A program made the translations under genes and the position numbers. Under the pieces are notes generated by a model. That model was not told the DNA's origin and did not search any database. It saw only the letters and a list, made by a program, of their open reading frames with translations. Source: Bacteroides pyogenes (GTDB lineage Bacteria; Bacteroidota; Bacteroidia; Bacteroidales; Bacteroidaceae). Taken from it: a stretch of 64,000 nucleotides of DNA. The number at the start of each line of letters is the position of its first letter. Position 1 is the stretch's first letter. The DNA is taken from NCBI RefSeq assembly GCF_014196225.1, contig NZ_JACIDI010000008.1, forward strand, positions 1-64,000, in the 5' to 3' direction. Positions 49,326-58,723 of this stretch are shown in pieces.

Positions 49326-49907
49326 ATGAAAAAGTCAACTATTATCTTTTTAGTCGTAGCAGGTGTTTTGGTTATCTGGGCTATCAGCGCTTACAACGGA
49401 TTGGTAACCATGGAAGAGAAAGTAAGCAACCAGTGGGCGAATGTAGAAACACAGTATCAGCGCCGGGCCGACTTGATACCCAATCTCGTGAACACGGTGA
49501 AAGGATATGCCGCACACGAGAAATCGACACTGGAAGGCGTGATAGAAGCTCGCAGCAAAGCCACGCAAATCAAAGTGGAAGCTAAAGACCTGACACCGGA
49601 AAAGCTGGCGGAATACCAGAAAGCTCAGGGAGAGGTGACATCGGCATTGGGCAAACTGCTTGCCGTGAGCGAAAGGTATCCCGACCTGAAGGCCAACCAA
49701 AACTTCCTCGAATTGCAAGCACAGTTGGAAGGTACGGAAAACCGCATCACTGTAGCCCGCAAAAACTTCAACGATACCGCCAAAGAGTATAACACAGCCG
49801 TTCGCCGTTTCCCGAAAAACATCTTTGCGGGTATCTTCGGATTCGACAAGAAGGCTTATTTCGAAGCGGAAGCCGGATCGGAAAAAGCGCCTAAAGTAGA
49901 GTTTTAA
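49326..49907 (+). CDS. lemA: LemA family protein
   Basis: 193 residues. One N-terminal membrane segment (STIIFLVVAGVLVIWAISAY) is followed by the LemA helical bundle: NGLVTMEEKVSNQWANVETQ, RRADLIPNLVNTVKGYAAHE, and RFPKNIFAGIFGFDKKAYFE near the end. It pairs with the TPM protein upstream, a common Bacteroides arrangement. Exact function is not established. Confidence 0.95.
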   Translation: MKKSTIIFLVVAGVLVIWAISAYNGLVTMEEKVSNQWANVETQYQRRADLIPNLVNTVKGYAAHEKSTLEGVIEARSKATQIKVEAKDLTPEKLAEYQKAQGEVTSALGKLLAVSERYPDLKANQNFLELQAQLEGTENRITVARKNFNDTAKEYNTAVRRFPKNIFAGIFGFDKKAYFEAEAGSEKAPKVEF

Positions 49908-50003
49908 ACGATAATCTGTGTCGATGGACTGAGAGGTTTTGCCGGAGAAAAGTTTTTAAAACAGAACCCTAAGGCATCGGCTCGAAGAATATTCTTTTTC
50001 CTG

Positions 50004-50094
50004 TAACATCCCCTCCTGTTATTTTCTGCGACATTACCTACCGGTTTCTGAGATAAACCGGCACGATGCGAAGAAAACGACAGGAGGGGATGTA
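50004..50094. repeat. Nested long hairpins between convergent genes
   Basis: An outer stem pairs 50006-50019 (ACATCCCCTCCTGT) perfectly with 50080-50093 and continues with weaker pairing through TTTTCT/AGAAAA for about 26 bases. Inside it, CCGGTTT at 50041-50047 pairs with AAACCGG at 50055-50061. The 388-base region between lemA and the LptD-like gene holds no credible open frame. The structure could end transcription from both sides, but has no T-run, and could also be a small MITE-like insertion. Confidence 0.7.
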
Positions 50095-50295
50095 GTATAT
50101 GGCATATTGCATCTGTCTAAGAAAGCTGTCGCGTTTGCGTAAGAAAAAATTCCGCGTTCGTTCGAATACGAAAATTCTCTTAGGGAAATACGGTCTTTTC
50201 AGGCAATAACCTTTTATCGTTTATGGGAGAAATAAGCGTAAATCTCCCGAAAACGAGTATCGCGAGTAAAGGCAATATGAATCCGTTGAGAGAAA

Positions 50296-52998
50296 TTAAT
50301 ACCACTGAATATTGCTTTGTGTCTGGCTGCGTTGCTCGTATTTCAAATCTTGCAGAATGCTTGCATTGGCGCGAATCATCACATTGTAGTATTTCCAGCG
50401 TCCGAACGGGGAAAGGCTGGCGGAAAGATTGAAGCAGTGCAAGTCGCGGGAAATGGTGCAGGAGGTCTGAGTAATCTCTTTCGCCTGAAAGTCATATCCC
50501 GAGCTGAACGAGATCGACCATTTGTTTGAGATCTTCACATTACCGTTTGCATTGATATTGTGCGTATAAGTATAAGGATACCTCATTGAATGTCGGTTGA
50601 TAGGCTTCGAACGGTCTTCACGGATATTGAACGAATAACTGACATTCAATGACCAGGGCATCTTGAAAGCCTGGTAGCCGTCCGGATCAGATTCCGCCTT
50701 CTTGACCTTTTTAGTCTTTACCTCTTCCTCCTTGTACTCATCCTCCGATTCGTCGTCTTCCTCTCCGGGTTTCTTTTTGGTTTTCTCCTCCTCTTCTTTC
50801 GGGCCGAACCACTTTTTCCAGGTATCGTTGTTGAAAGTATAGCTGAACGAAGAGCCATATCCTTGGAATCGTCCGAATCGTCCGTACGACCACTCGGTAC
50901 GGTTGCTCGTCACCACATTCCCGTTCTTGTCGAAAGCATAAGCGTATGTAGCGAATGAGGCGTTCATATTGAATGTATAGTTTTTCGTGAGTTTCAGACG
51001 CAGACTCATACTCAGGTCGCTCCACGGCCTTTCTTTGGCAGCCATATTGTAAGACATACCCGCTCCCAACTCATCGATCAAGCTCACTTTTTTAATGGAA
51101 TCGTTCTTATCTTTATACTTCATCTCCAGATTGTTCGAAACCGAGAAGCTGACCGTCCCCGAGCCCTCGCGTGAAGGAACTCCGTAAGGTTGCCCGCTGA
51201 AAGGAGAGTAGTATTGCGTCATGCCGTTGTTGTCGGTATACTCTTTCCAGTATTTGCTAAAGCTCGGCGCGCCGCTGAGGCTTACCTGCGGAGTGAACAC
51301 ATGGCGGATCTGCATCTCTTTCTTTTTCATGAAAAGAGGCTTGTACATACCGTATAGTTTGGTGCTCATGCTCAGGCTTGCCGAATAATTCGCTACCCGG
51401 TAAAAACCGTTGATCGTATCTTTCAAGGCAGGATCCAAAGCGTTTTTCTCGGGATTGTAGGTCTGATTAACCTTACGGGTGTACCAGCGTTCCGTGTAAT
51501 TCACCGAAGGAGACAACTGGATATACTTCAGCAAAGTGAACGTGGCACTGACGGGAATATTATGGTTCATCGAGTGCTCCCAATCACTGATTCCGGCTTT
51601 AAAGAGCCGATCGTCTTTGGTGCGGATGCTATTCGTAAAACGTCCGGAGTAACTCACCGAGATCTTTTCATACCAACGTTCCGCTCCTGCCGCTTTCTTG
51701 CGTTTGAAAGGGAACAGGCGATTCAGTGTGATATTCAAGTCGGGCAAGGTGACCGCTATAGATGAATCGCGCATGGTCTGCGCAATATTACTGGTTCCCG
51801 AAAGCGTCAGCCCGATATCGGGGAAGCTGCGGGAATAACTGATGCTCGATGTTTTTGTGTTTTGAGTCATCGCCTGAGCGTTGTACAAGTTGCCGATGTT
51901 GGAACGCTCGTAACTGCTGGTCGAAAAGTTCACACTGGCGGAAAAAGTAGTGTTGGGGCTTGCCTTCGGATCCTGCCTATGGCTCCATACTACCTTGAAG
52001 TCTTTCGCCACGGCATAATCGGGCATACCTTTATCACCGGTCTTGGTCACCTGATAATCGGCTTGCACCATTCCCGAATATTTGTATCTTCTGTTGTAAT
52101 TGGTCAGTCCGGATAATCTCCAGGAACCTTTCGTAAAAATATCTCCCGTAAACTTCAGGTCCATCATGTCGCTGATGGCGAAATAGTATCCCCCTTCCGC
52201 CAATCCGAACCCGCGGTTGGAGTCGTCCATGTAAGTGGGCATAATGAATCCCGAAGAATAGCTGCTGGAAAAAGGAAAGAAGAAAAAAGGCACGGCTATA
52301 GGCAAAGGGACGTCTTCGACAACAAGATAAGCGGGTCCCGTCACCACATTTTTTTTGGGCCGGACTTTCGCCTTTGTGAGTTGCATATAAAAGTGAGGAT
52401 GATCGTGATGGTCGCAAGTGGTGTAGCGTCCATCCTCCATGAATATTTCGTCATTAGCTCCTTTCTTTGCCTTTTTACCGGTGACGTAACCCTCGCCCTG
52501 CTGAGTCACGATGTCACTGATCCCCGCTTTCTTACTCTTGAAGTTGTAACTTATCAATTTCGTATCATACGACGTATCTCCGTCTTTAAACACCGGCTTT
52601 CCCTTGATTACTCCGGTAGAGTCTTCTATCCCGTAAGCATGCACTGTGCTGCTGTCGAGGTTCATCGAAATCACTTCGGCTGCCAGCTCTATCTTCTGAT
52701 AGTTTACCTTTCCGCTTCCATACAGTGTAGCGGTCCCCCCGAGAGTAAAGACCATAGAGTCGGTGGATTCGTAGATAACGGGAGCTTCAAGCGGCTGTTT
52801 CTTAGAAAAGGGAGTAACGGAGTCAATGCGCAATGTGTCCGATTTAGCCGTCGGGGTTCTTGAAAGAGAATCCTTTTGCGCGGCATCGGAGCCTGTCACT
52901 CTTCTTCTCGGTCGCTGAGATGCGGCCTTATCGGGAAGAAACAACAAAACAAATAACAGTATAAATGATGTAAGTATTTTCGCTTTCAACGACGTCAT
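50296..52998 (-). CDS. lptD: LptD-like LPS-assembly outer-membrane protein
   Basis: 900 residues. A signal peptide ends KAASQRPRRR. Residues about 80-250 are an OstA/LptA-like beta-jellyroll (ATLYGSGKVNYQKIELAAEVISMNLDSS, EIFMEDGRYTTCDHHDHPHFYMQ). The C-terminal 600 residues are a beta barrel with SSYSSGFIMPTYMDDSNRGFGLAEGGYYFAI at its start, typical of Bacteroidetes LptD. A stretch rich in Glu and Lys (residues about 755-800) interrupts the barrel and probably forms an external or periplasmic loop. It inserts LPS into the outer leaflet. Two of the Cys residues, Cys in TTCDHH and another near the C-terminus (TQTSCTIS), might form a bond. Confidence 0.93.
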   Translation of the reverse strand: MTSLKAKILTSFILLFVLLFLPDKAASQRPRRRVTGSDAAQKDSLSRTPTAKSDTLRIDSVTPFSKKQPLEAPVIYESTDSMVFTLGGTATLYGSGKVNYQKIELAAEVISMNLDSSTVHAYGIEDSTGVIKGKPVFKDGDTSYDTKLISYNFKSKKAGISDIVTQQGEGYVTGKKAKKGANDEIFMEDGRYTTCDHHDHPHFYMQLTKAKVRPKKNVVTGPAYLVVEDVPLPIAVPFFFFPFSSSYSSGFIMPTYMDDSNRGFGLAEGGYYFAISDMMDLKFTGDIFTKGSWRLSGLTNYNRRYKYSGMVQADYQVTKTGDKGMPDYAVAKDFKVVWSHRQDPKASPNTTFSASVNFSTSSYERSNIGNLYNAQAMTQNTKTSSISYSRSFPDIGLTLSGTSNIAQTMRDSSIAVTLPDLNITLNRLFPFKRKKAAGAERWYEKISVSYSGRFTNSIRTKDDRLFKAGISDWEHSMNHNIPVSATFTLLKYIQLSPSVNYTERWYTRKVNQTYNPEKNALDPALKDTINGFYRVANYSASLSMSTKLYGMYKPLFMKKKEMQIRHVFTPQVSLSGAPSFSKYWKEYTDNNGMTQYYSPFSGQPYGVPSREGSGTVSFSVSNNLEMKYKDKNDSIKKVSLIDELGAGMSYNMAAKERPWSDLSMSLRLKLTKNYTFNMNASFATYAYAFDKNGNVVTSNRTEWSYGRFGRFQGYGSSFSYTFNNDTWKKWFGPKEEEEKTKKKPGEEDDESEDEYKEEEVKTKKVKKAESDPDGYQAFKMPWSLNVSYSFNIREDRSKPINRHSMRYPYTYTHNINANGNVKISNKWSISFSSGYDFQAKEITQTSCTISRDLHCFNLSASLSPFGRWKYYNVMIRANASILQDLKYEQRSQTQSNIQWY

Positions 52999-53025
52999 TA
53001 ACTCATAAGTTTACGCTTGAAGTGG

Positions 53026-53033
53026 CAAAAGTA
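53026..53033 (-). promoter_or_regulatory. Promoter -7 element for the LptD-like gene
   Basis: TACTTTTG on the minus strand, 27 bases before the start codon, matches TAnnTTTG and lies in the gap after the HD gene, so the LptD gene has its own promoter. Confidence 0.7.
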
Positions 53034-53088
53034 CACAATCTTCACCAATAATACGTGAGAACCTGTGTTATTTAATTATTTTTTAGTG

Positions 53089-53625
53089 CTATAGAAACAG
53101 CGAGCACCACCTGTCGAAACGGGCTAATCCTTCCTCTCCGTACCGTTCGATACTTTTCCGTGCGTGAGCTACTGTCTTTTCCCTGTCGAGATGTGTTTTC
53201 GAAAAGAACTTATCGGCAAAACAAATCAGCTGTTCTTCCAAACTCACAGGAAGCATTTCCCGGTGAGGTACGGGCAGTTCTTGCTGAATAATCTCCTTCA
53301 GCGACAGTCCTGCTCCCGTATGCCGTTCGCAAACAAGCGCATGGCGATACAGTCCCTCCTCACGCAGCAAATCGGCCCCTAAATATCCGTGGCAAATATA
53401 CGGGTAAGTGCCCTCACAATGTATGCCCGGAGCGTGAGTTCGGAATATACCGATATCGTGGAGCAAGGCGGCTTCTTCGACAAAGCGGCGGTCGAAAGCA
53501 AGTTCGGGATGCGCTTCCGCCATCGACAGTGCTTTTCGGGCTACAGCAGCACTGTGCGCTACTAAAATATGTTTCAATTCATTCTCTTGCGGGTAATACT
53601 TGTCAATCAGTTGAACCGGACTCAT
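53089..53625 (-). CDS. HD-domain phosphohydrolase
   Basis: 178 residues, single domain, no signal. The HD motif is EEAALLHDIGIFRT, and further metal-binding residues lie in GIHCEGTYPYICHGYLGADLL and HTGAGLSLKEI. It resembles the small HDIG-type hydrolases such as YqeK and the HDc nucleotidases. It may hydrolyse a nucleotide; the target is unknown. It lies 90 bases before the LptD-like gene, on the same strand. Confidence 0.88.
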   Translation of the reverse strand: MSPVQLIDKYYPQENELKHILVAHSAAVARKALSMAEAHPELAFDRRFVEEAALLHDIGIFRTHAPGIHCEGTYPYICHGYLGADLLREEGLYRHALVCERHTGAGLSLKEIIQQELPVPHREMLPVSLEEQLICFADKFFSKTHLDREKTVAHARKSIERYGEEGLARFDRWCSLFL

Positions 53626-53733
53626 TTTATCGTTTATTTTTCGTATACATAAATGAACATTCCAATCACTTCAATGAATATTCTTTGCAATATTACTAAA
53701 ATTTACGATATTCACCCCCAACAGTTCTCATTA

Positions 53734-55101
53734 TTATCTGCTTGCACAAAACTCTTTTCTTTTTTTCCAGCGCTCAACTCCTTCACGAAACTTCTTCGCT
53801 TTCCGCCCTTTCAACCAAGGCTGCTCCAATATTTCAGGAATATGGCGGGCATTATCTATCACCCGAACAGGGGCGGAAGCTGTTTTTATAATCTCCACAT
53901 CGTCATACAAAGAGTTATCTTCTAAAAAGGCCTTCATACGGAGCGTATCACCTTTCACATCAATCATTTGGTAGAAACGGTGATTCGTACCAAAGCGGTC
54001 ATATTTGTCGTTAAATCTTAAACGGTATTCCTTAGGTGAAGCATGACTTACCAGATAGATCGGTACAGTCATTTCTCCATTCTTTTTCTTGTTTGTCATA
54101 CGGGCATAATTGTGTTCATGTCCCTGAAGCACCAAGTCAACCCCGTACTCCCGAAGCAACGAATCGAACATCCAGCGCACCGGAAGATTGTTCATTTTCC
54201 CTTTAATGGAATATACCGGATGATGAAACATCACTATTTTCCACTTTTTATCCGAAGCTTTCAGCGTTTTTTTCAACCACTCTCGTTGTGAGAACAAAAA
54301 CCAAGCATCTCGATTACTGTCGAGTGTAATAATAGTAGCGTCTTTATAATCTATCGCATACACATTATTCCGCTTGTAACGCGAATCGAGAAGATAAGAA
54401 AAAGCATACGCGAACCGCTTTTCCATAACACGTGTCAAACCTTTAATATATTCATGATTGCCGGGAGAAACCATTACAGGTTTGCAAGGAGCAATCGAAT
54501 CTATACTTTGGTAGGCTTCCTCCCAATAGCAATTCATCGGACGTTCCACAAAATCGCCGGCAAACATGTAGAAGTCGGTATCGGGATAACGATGGCGTAT
54601 ATTTTCCATAAACTCGCGTGTTTTACCACGCAATGTATCTTGTACGTCTCCGATAAAGGCAAAAGAAAAATAATCTGTCGAGTCGGGCTGTGTAGAGAAA
54701 AAATACCATTTGGAAACATCAGAATCATTCCAAACCCTGTAAGCGTATGAAGCTCCATACGCAAGTTTCCCGAATTTCGCCCAATTGGCATAACAAAAGC
54801 CGCCCAATGTCCTGAAGAATTTGGAATATCCATCCACCCAAATGGTATCTCCCGATCCGACTTTCGTATATTCCAATTTTGCCTGTTTCGAGACGCCGCC
54901 GCATACCCAACTGACATTACGAGAAAGTTCGCCATCATTTCCAAAAGTAAGAAGCACACGTTGCGGTTCGTCAGTGAGCACATAGCGTATCTCAGGAAGA
55001 TTTTCGAACCATGCCTTCCATCTTTTTTTACAAATAGCAACACCAACTATCAACAAAAGCAAGATTATTCCCCCAATTATTTTTGTTCTTTTTTTCATCA
55101 C
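53734..55101 (-). CDS. Membrane-anchored metallophosphoesterase (purple acid phosphatase-like)
   Basis: 455 residues. One N-terminal membrane helix (IIGGIILLLLIVGVAIC) is followed by a fibronectin-type-III-like domain (about 40-140) and a calcineurin-like phosphatase domain. Metal-binding motifs are FIGDVQD, MFAGDFVE, SPGNHEYI, MFHHPVYS and LQGHEHNYAR, in the standard order. Such proteins act on phosphate monoesters in the periplasm. The last 50 residues are basic (LKGRKAKKFREGVERWKKRKE). A TATCTTTG promoter element lies 23 bases upstream. Confidence 0.92.
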   Translation of the reverse strand: MMKKRTKIIGGIILLLLIVGVAICKKRWKAWFENLPEIRYVLTDEPQRVLLTFGNDGELSRNVSWVCGGVSKQAKLEYTKVGSGDTIWVDGYSKFFRTLGGFCYANWAKFGKLAYGASYAYRVWNDSDVSKWYFFSTQPDSTDYFSFAFIGDVQDTLRGKTREFMENIRHRYPDTDFYMFAGDFVERPMNCYWEEAYQSIDSIAPCKPVMVSPGNHEYIKGLTRVMEKRFAYAFSYLLDSRYKRNNVYAIDYKDATIITLDSNRDAWFLFSQREWLKKTLKASDKKWKIVMFHHPVYSIKGKMNNLPVRWMFDSLLREYGVDLVLQGHEHNYARMTNKKKNGEMTVPIYLVSHASPKEYRLRFNDKYDRFGTNHRFYQMIDVKGDTLRMKAFLEDNSLYDDVEIIKTASAPVRVIDNARHIPEILEQPWLKGRKAKKFREGVERWKKRKEFCASR

Positions 55102-55123
55102 AATATCGTCCTTTAAGCAAAAA

Positions 55124-55131
55124 CAAAGATA
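55124..55131 (-). promoter_or_regulatory. Promoter -7 element for the metallophosphoesterase
   Basis: TATCTTTG on the minus strand, 22 bases before the start codon. Confidence 0.7.
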
Positions 55132-55170
55132 AAAAATTATGTTCCAAAAATCGGAACACTTGTTCTATAT

Positions 55171-56064
55171 TTAACCTTTTTCTATTTTTCTCTTCTTCCA
55201 GAGTTGCCAACTGTTAATGATATTTTGCCACAATACATATGAACCGGGGGCAATAGACGACAGCGGGTTTAAATAGGTATGCGCCATCCAAATAGCCAAA
55301 ATCGTGTTTTTCTGTCCTAGGGCCTGCCCACCACTGATGCGATCGTTATAAGCGCTTCCAATCATTTTCCCAAGGAAGAATTGCAGACCGCATACGACCA
55401 AGGCACCTGTTACAATCATAATCTCCGTGAACCCGCCGGCAGGCTCATTCACTAATGAATGTGTAGTTTGAGCAGTAACAATGATTAATGAAACGGCCCA
55501 AAGGTAAAAAGACAAATCATGATATCCCAGCAAACAGCGATGAAGCTTCGGAAGGAACTTCTGTAAGAGCCAGGCCAAAAAGAAAGGGAAAATAAGTAAA
55601 GGGAACACCCTTTCTACGATAATCAAAAAAGAACTCCAAAAACCAACATCAATTCCGACTTCAACCAAAGGGAAAAATAAAGGAACTGCAATAGCCGCTC
55701 CGATATTGCCAAGCAATGTGTATGTGGCAACGCTTGCTATATTTCCTCCCAACTTCGATGTAACCACCGCAGCAGCTGTAGCGGTAGGGCAAATGATACA
55801 AACCATCACTCCTTCGGCCAAAATTTTATTGACGCGACAAAGCTGAAAATAGGCGATTAATGCTCCGGCAATCTGAATCAGCAACAACCATCCGTGTAAA
55901 GGCTTGATTCTTATATCCTGAGGCGATACTTTACAAAAAGTAAGCAACAGCATAACAAAAATAAGATATGGAGTTAAAAAAGAGAAAGTAATAAACAAAG
56001 GATAGCCTATGGCACCTAGCAACATGGCAAGAGGCAGTGTCCAATTCTTCAAGAGCTTAAGCAT
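55171..56064 (-). CDS. Bile acid:sodium symporter (SBF) family protein
   Basis: 297 residues from the ATG at 56064, with about nine to ten membrane helices. It contains MVCIICPTATAAAVVTSKLGGNIASVATYTLLGNIGAAIAVP, the crossover-helix motif of the SBF/ASBT family, and a matching second half starting FTEIMIVTGALVVCG with SGGQALGQKNTILAIWMAHTYLNP. It probably moves an organic anion with Na+; bile acid transport has not been shown for Bacteroides homologues. An upstream ATG eight codons earlier is also possible. Confidence 0.88.
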   Translation of the reverse strand: MLKLLKNWTLPLAMLLGAIGYPLFITFSFLTPYLIFVMLLLTFCKVSPQDIRIKPLHGWLLLIQIAGALIAYFQLCRVNKILAEGVMVCIICPTATAAAVVTSKLGGNIASVATYTLLGNIGAAIAVPLFFPLVEVGIDVGFWSSFLIIVERVFPLLIFPFFLAWLLQKFLPKLHRCLLGYHDLSFYLWAVSLIIVTAQTTHSLVNEPAGGFTEIMIVTGALVVCGLQFFLGKMIGSAYNDRISGGQALGQKNTILAIWMAHTYLNPLSSIAPGSYVLWQNIINSWQLWKKRKIEKG

Positions 56065-56176
56065 TGCAGTATTGTTTTTTGAATGCAAAGTACGGAGATT
56101 TCAAAGAAAAACTATCATCAAACCGAAAAAAACTCAAAACTTAATGGTAAATCACGAGTTTTCTACAAAATTCTAC

Positions 56177-56184
56177 TACATTTG
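56177..56184 (+). promoter_or_regulatory. Promoter -7 element for the amidase-mlaD operon
   Basis: TACATTTG, 20 bases before the ATG at 56204, matches TAnnTTTG and excludes the much longer upstream frame as a coding start. Confidence 0.75.
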
Positions 56185-56203
56185 CATCATCATTTTTGAG
56201 ATT

Positions 56204-57472
56204 ATGAGAATGCAAAAGTCCTACATAGTATATATATCCATTATTTTGGGGTTGCTCATGTCGCCCGGATATAATGGAAACTTATGGGGGAAAGATTTCA
56301 CTGTAGTCATTGATGCCGGACATGGCGGACATGACCCGGGAGCTATCGGCAGAATTTCCAAAGAAAAAAACATCAACCTGAATGTAGCTTTGAAATTAGG
56401 TGGACTCATACAAAAAAACTGCAGCGATGTAAAAGTTATTTATACCCGGACAAAAGATGTTTTTATTCCACTTAATCGAAGAGCCGAAATAGCGAACAAC
56501 GCAAAAGCCGATCTCTTTATTTCAATACATACCAATGCATTAGCCAATAACCGAACAGCTCAAGGGGCTTCCACATGGACACTCGGTCTCGCAAAATCAG
56601 AAGCAAATTTGGAAGTAGCCAAACGGGAAAATTCGGTAATTTTATACGAAAGTGACTATCGCACAAGATATGCAGGATTCAATCCAAACTCCTCCGAGTC
56701 ATATATTATTTTCGAATTCATGCAAGACAAATATATGGCACAGAGCGTACATTTGGCTTCATTGGTACAAAAACAGTTCCGCCATTCGTGCCGTCGAATA
56801 GATAGAGGAGTGCATCAAGCCGGTTTTTTGGTATTAAAGGCGAGTGCCATGCCCAGTATATTGATAGAATTGGGATTTATTTCCACACCCGCAGAAGAAC
56901 GTTATCTGAACTCATCAAACGGAATCAACGAAATGGCTAAAGGTATTTATTATGCTTTCTTAAACTATAAAAGAGAACATGAATTGAGATTGACCGGAAG
57001 CAGTAAAACAATAGTGCCCACCGAACCGGGAAATACAAAATCAGAAACACCTTCTCCAATAACAGAAATTAAAGAGGAAAATAAGGGAAAGATTGATGAC
57101 AGGCAAAAAATGGAATTAACGGCAGACACAACACCGCTATCTCAAACTTCCGAACAAACAACAGAATCTTACACTAGAATAGAAAGCAAGAAAGAACCGG
57201 AAATCATATTTAAATTGCAAATATTGACTTCTAGACAACCGTTATCCCAAAACGACAAGCGACTAAAAGGGTTGAAAGATGTTGATTATTACAAAGAGGA
57301 AGGCATTTACAAATACACATACGGCGCATCACCTGACTACAACAAAGTATTACGCACCAAACGAAGTATTGCTACATTATTCAATGATGCATTTATCATA
57401 GCCTTTCGAGGTAATGAGAAGATAAATATCAATGAAGCAATCGCTGAATTCAAGAAAAGCAGAAATAAATAA
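56204..57472 (+). CDS. N-acetylmuramoyl-L-alanine amidase with C-terminal SPOR-like domain
   Basis: 422 residues from the ATG at 56204 (56210 is also possible). A signal peptide (SYIVYISIILGLLMSP) precedes the Amidase_3 domain. Zinc-binding and catalytic motifs are VVIDAGHGGHDPGAIG, FISIHTNAL and LIELGFIST. A Ser/Thr-rich linker leads to a C-terminal SPOR-like domain (VDYYKEEGIYKYTYGASPDY, AFIIAFRG) that would direct it to denuded peptidoglycan at division sites. It cuts the bond between MurNAc and the peptide. It precedes mlaD by 4 bases. Confidence 0.95.
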   Translation: MRMQKSYIVYISIILGLLMSPGYNGNLWGKDFTVVIDAGHGGHDPGAIGRISKEKNINLNVALKLGGLIQKNCSDVKVIYTRTKDVFIPLNRRAEIANNAKADLFISIHTNALANNRTAQGASTWTLGLAKSEANLEVAKRENSVILYESDYRTRYAGFNPNSSESYIIFEFMQDKYMAQSVHLASLVQKQFRHSCRRIDRGVHQAGFLVLKASAMPSILIELGFISTPAEERYLNSSNGINEMAKGIYYAFLNYKREHELRLTGSSKTIVPTEPGNTKSETPSPITEIKEENKGKIDDRQKMELTADTTPLSQTSEQTTESYTRIESKKEPEIIFKLQILTSRQPLSQNDKRLKGLKDVDYYKEEGIYKYTYGASPDYNKVLRTKRSIATLFNDAFIIAFRGNEKININEAIAEFKKSRNK

Positions 57473-57476
57473 AAAC

Positions 57477-58370
57477 ATGAAATATATTACGAAAGAAGTA
57501 AAAATAGGTCTGGCCGGGATCATCGCATTATGCATAATCGTTTATGGAATTAATTGGTTGAAAGGTATACACATGTTTCAACCGTCAAGTTATTTTTATG
57601 CCAAATTTGAAAACGTGAACGGGCTGACTAAATCCAGCGCAGTGTTTGCTGATGGGGTTCGGGTAGGTATTGTCCGTGACATATCCTACGATCACCTACA
57701 ACCCGGAAATGTAGTCGTGCAAGTTGAATTAGATAATGACTTGCGTATTCCGAAAGGCAGTATGGCCGAGTTAGTACCCGAACTGATGGGTGGCGTGCGA
57801 ATGAATATCCTTATGGCCAACAACCTGCGTGAAAAACATTCCGTAGGTGATACGATACCCGGAATATTAAATAGCGGTATGGTAGAAAGCGTATCGAAAC
57901 TCATGCCTCAAATAGAAAGCATGCTTCCTAAGCTGGATTCCATACTAACATCCCTCAATTCTATCGTAAATGATAAAAGTATTCCTGCCACTCTTCACTC
58001 CATGGAAGCTACAACCGCAAATTTGGCTGTAGTCAGCACACAAATAAAAAGTTTGATGAACAACGACATTCCCCAACTTACAGGTAAACTTAATATTATC
58101 GGCGATAATTTTATCGCTATCAGCAATAACCTGAAAGATATAAATTACGCCGAGACTCTCAAAAAAGTAGACGACACATTGGCCGATGTAAAAATAATGA
58201 CAGAAAAGCTGAAAAGGAGAGATAATTCACTCGGCCTTCTTCTGAATGACGCATCCTTATACAACAACCTTAGCGCGACAAGTAAAAATGCAGCCGATTT
58301 ACTGGAAGATTTAAAATTGCACCCGAAACGCTATGTCCATTTTTCCGTTTTCGGCAAAAAAGGGAAATAA
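57477..58370 (+). CDS. MlaD/Mce family lipid-transport protein
   Basis: 297 residues from the ATG at 57477. One membrane helix (IGLAGIIALCIIVYGINWL) anchors the MCE domain (about 38-115: FYAKFENVNGLTKSSAVFADGVRVGIVRDI, then LMGGVRMNI). A long helical C-terminus with coiled-coil periodicity follows (SVSKLMPQIESMLPKLDSILTSLNSI). MlaD proteins carry phospholipids between inner and outer membranes as a hexameric ring. It starts 4 bases after the amidase gene; the pairing is usual in Bacteroidales. The ATPase and permease partners are not in this window. Confidence 0.93.
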   Translation: MKYITKEVKIGLAGIIALCIIVYGINWLKGIHMFQPSSYFYAKFENVNGLTKSSAVFADGVRVGIVRDISYDHLQPGNVVVQVELDNDLRIPKGSMAELVPELMGGVRMNILMANNLREKHSVGDTIPGILNSGMVESVSKLMPQIESMLPKLDSILTSLNSIVNDKSIPATLHSMEATTANLAVVSTQIKSLMNNDIPQLTGKLNIIGDNFIAISNNLKDINYAETLKKVDDTLADVKIMTEKLKRRDNSLGLLLNDASLYNNLSATSKNAADLLEDLKLHPKRYVHFSVFGKKGK

Positions 58371-58723
58371 GAAAAATAGAATAAATTAGATTACATCTAA
58401 ATAAGAAAGAGTAAACTAAAAGAATTTTAAATCATTGAAACATGCATCTATAAACCAAGATGCGTCTTTAAAATAAGCTGATTAAAATAAGAAACACAAA
58501 AGATATAGAAGGATTAAATAAATGATAATCAAACTATTATAAAGATACAATAGTCCGTTAATTTACACCCTTCATATATAAAAGCATAAGTCACTGAATG
58601 TAAACGGATTATTAGTCGAACGAGAAATACAAGAAAAACATGGATTTGTTTTTCTCAAATAAGATTCCCAAATTTGCAAAACGTAGAAGTTTCGCTTAAC
58701 TAAATAAATGTACTAAAGTCACT
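58371..58723. other. AT-rich region before dnaA
   Basis: 353 bases, very AT-rich, no open frame of note. A partial dyad, CCGTTAATTTACA at 58555 and TGTAAACGG at 58599, is present. No TTATCCACA-like DnaA box was found, so I do not call an origin. A degenerate -7 element (CAAATTTG near 58669) with TTG near 58646 may be the dnaA promoter. Confidence 0.5.

Noticed and set aside
56009-56203. N-terminal extension of the amidase
   Set aside because: The extra 65 codons overlap the opposite SBF gene and the promoter at 56177-56184; the start at 56204 gives a proper signal peptide.
58371-58723. Origin of replication (oriC) before dnaA
   Set aside because: AT-rich with a weak dyad, but no DnaA box was seen. 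In this phylum oriC is not always beside dnaA.
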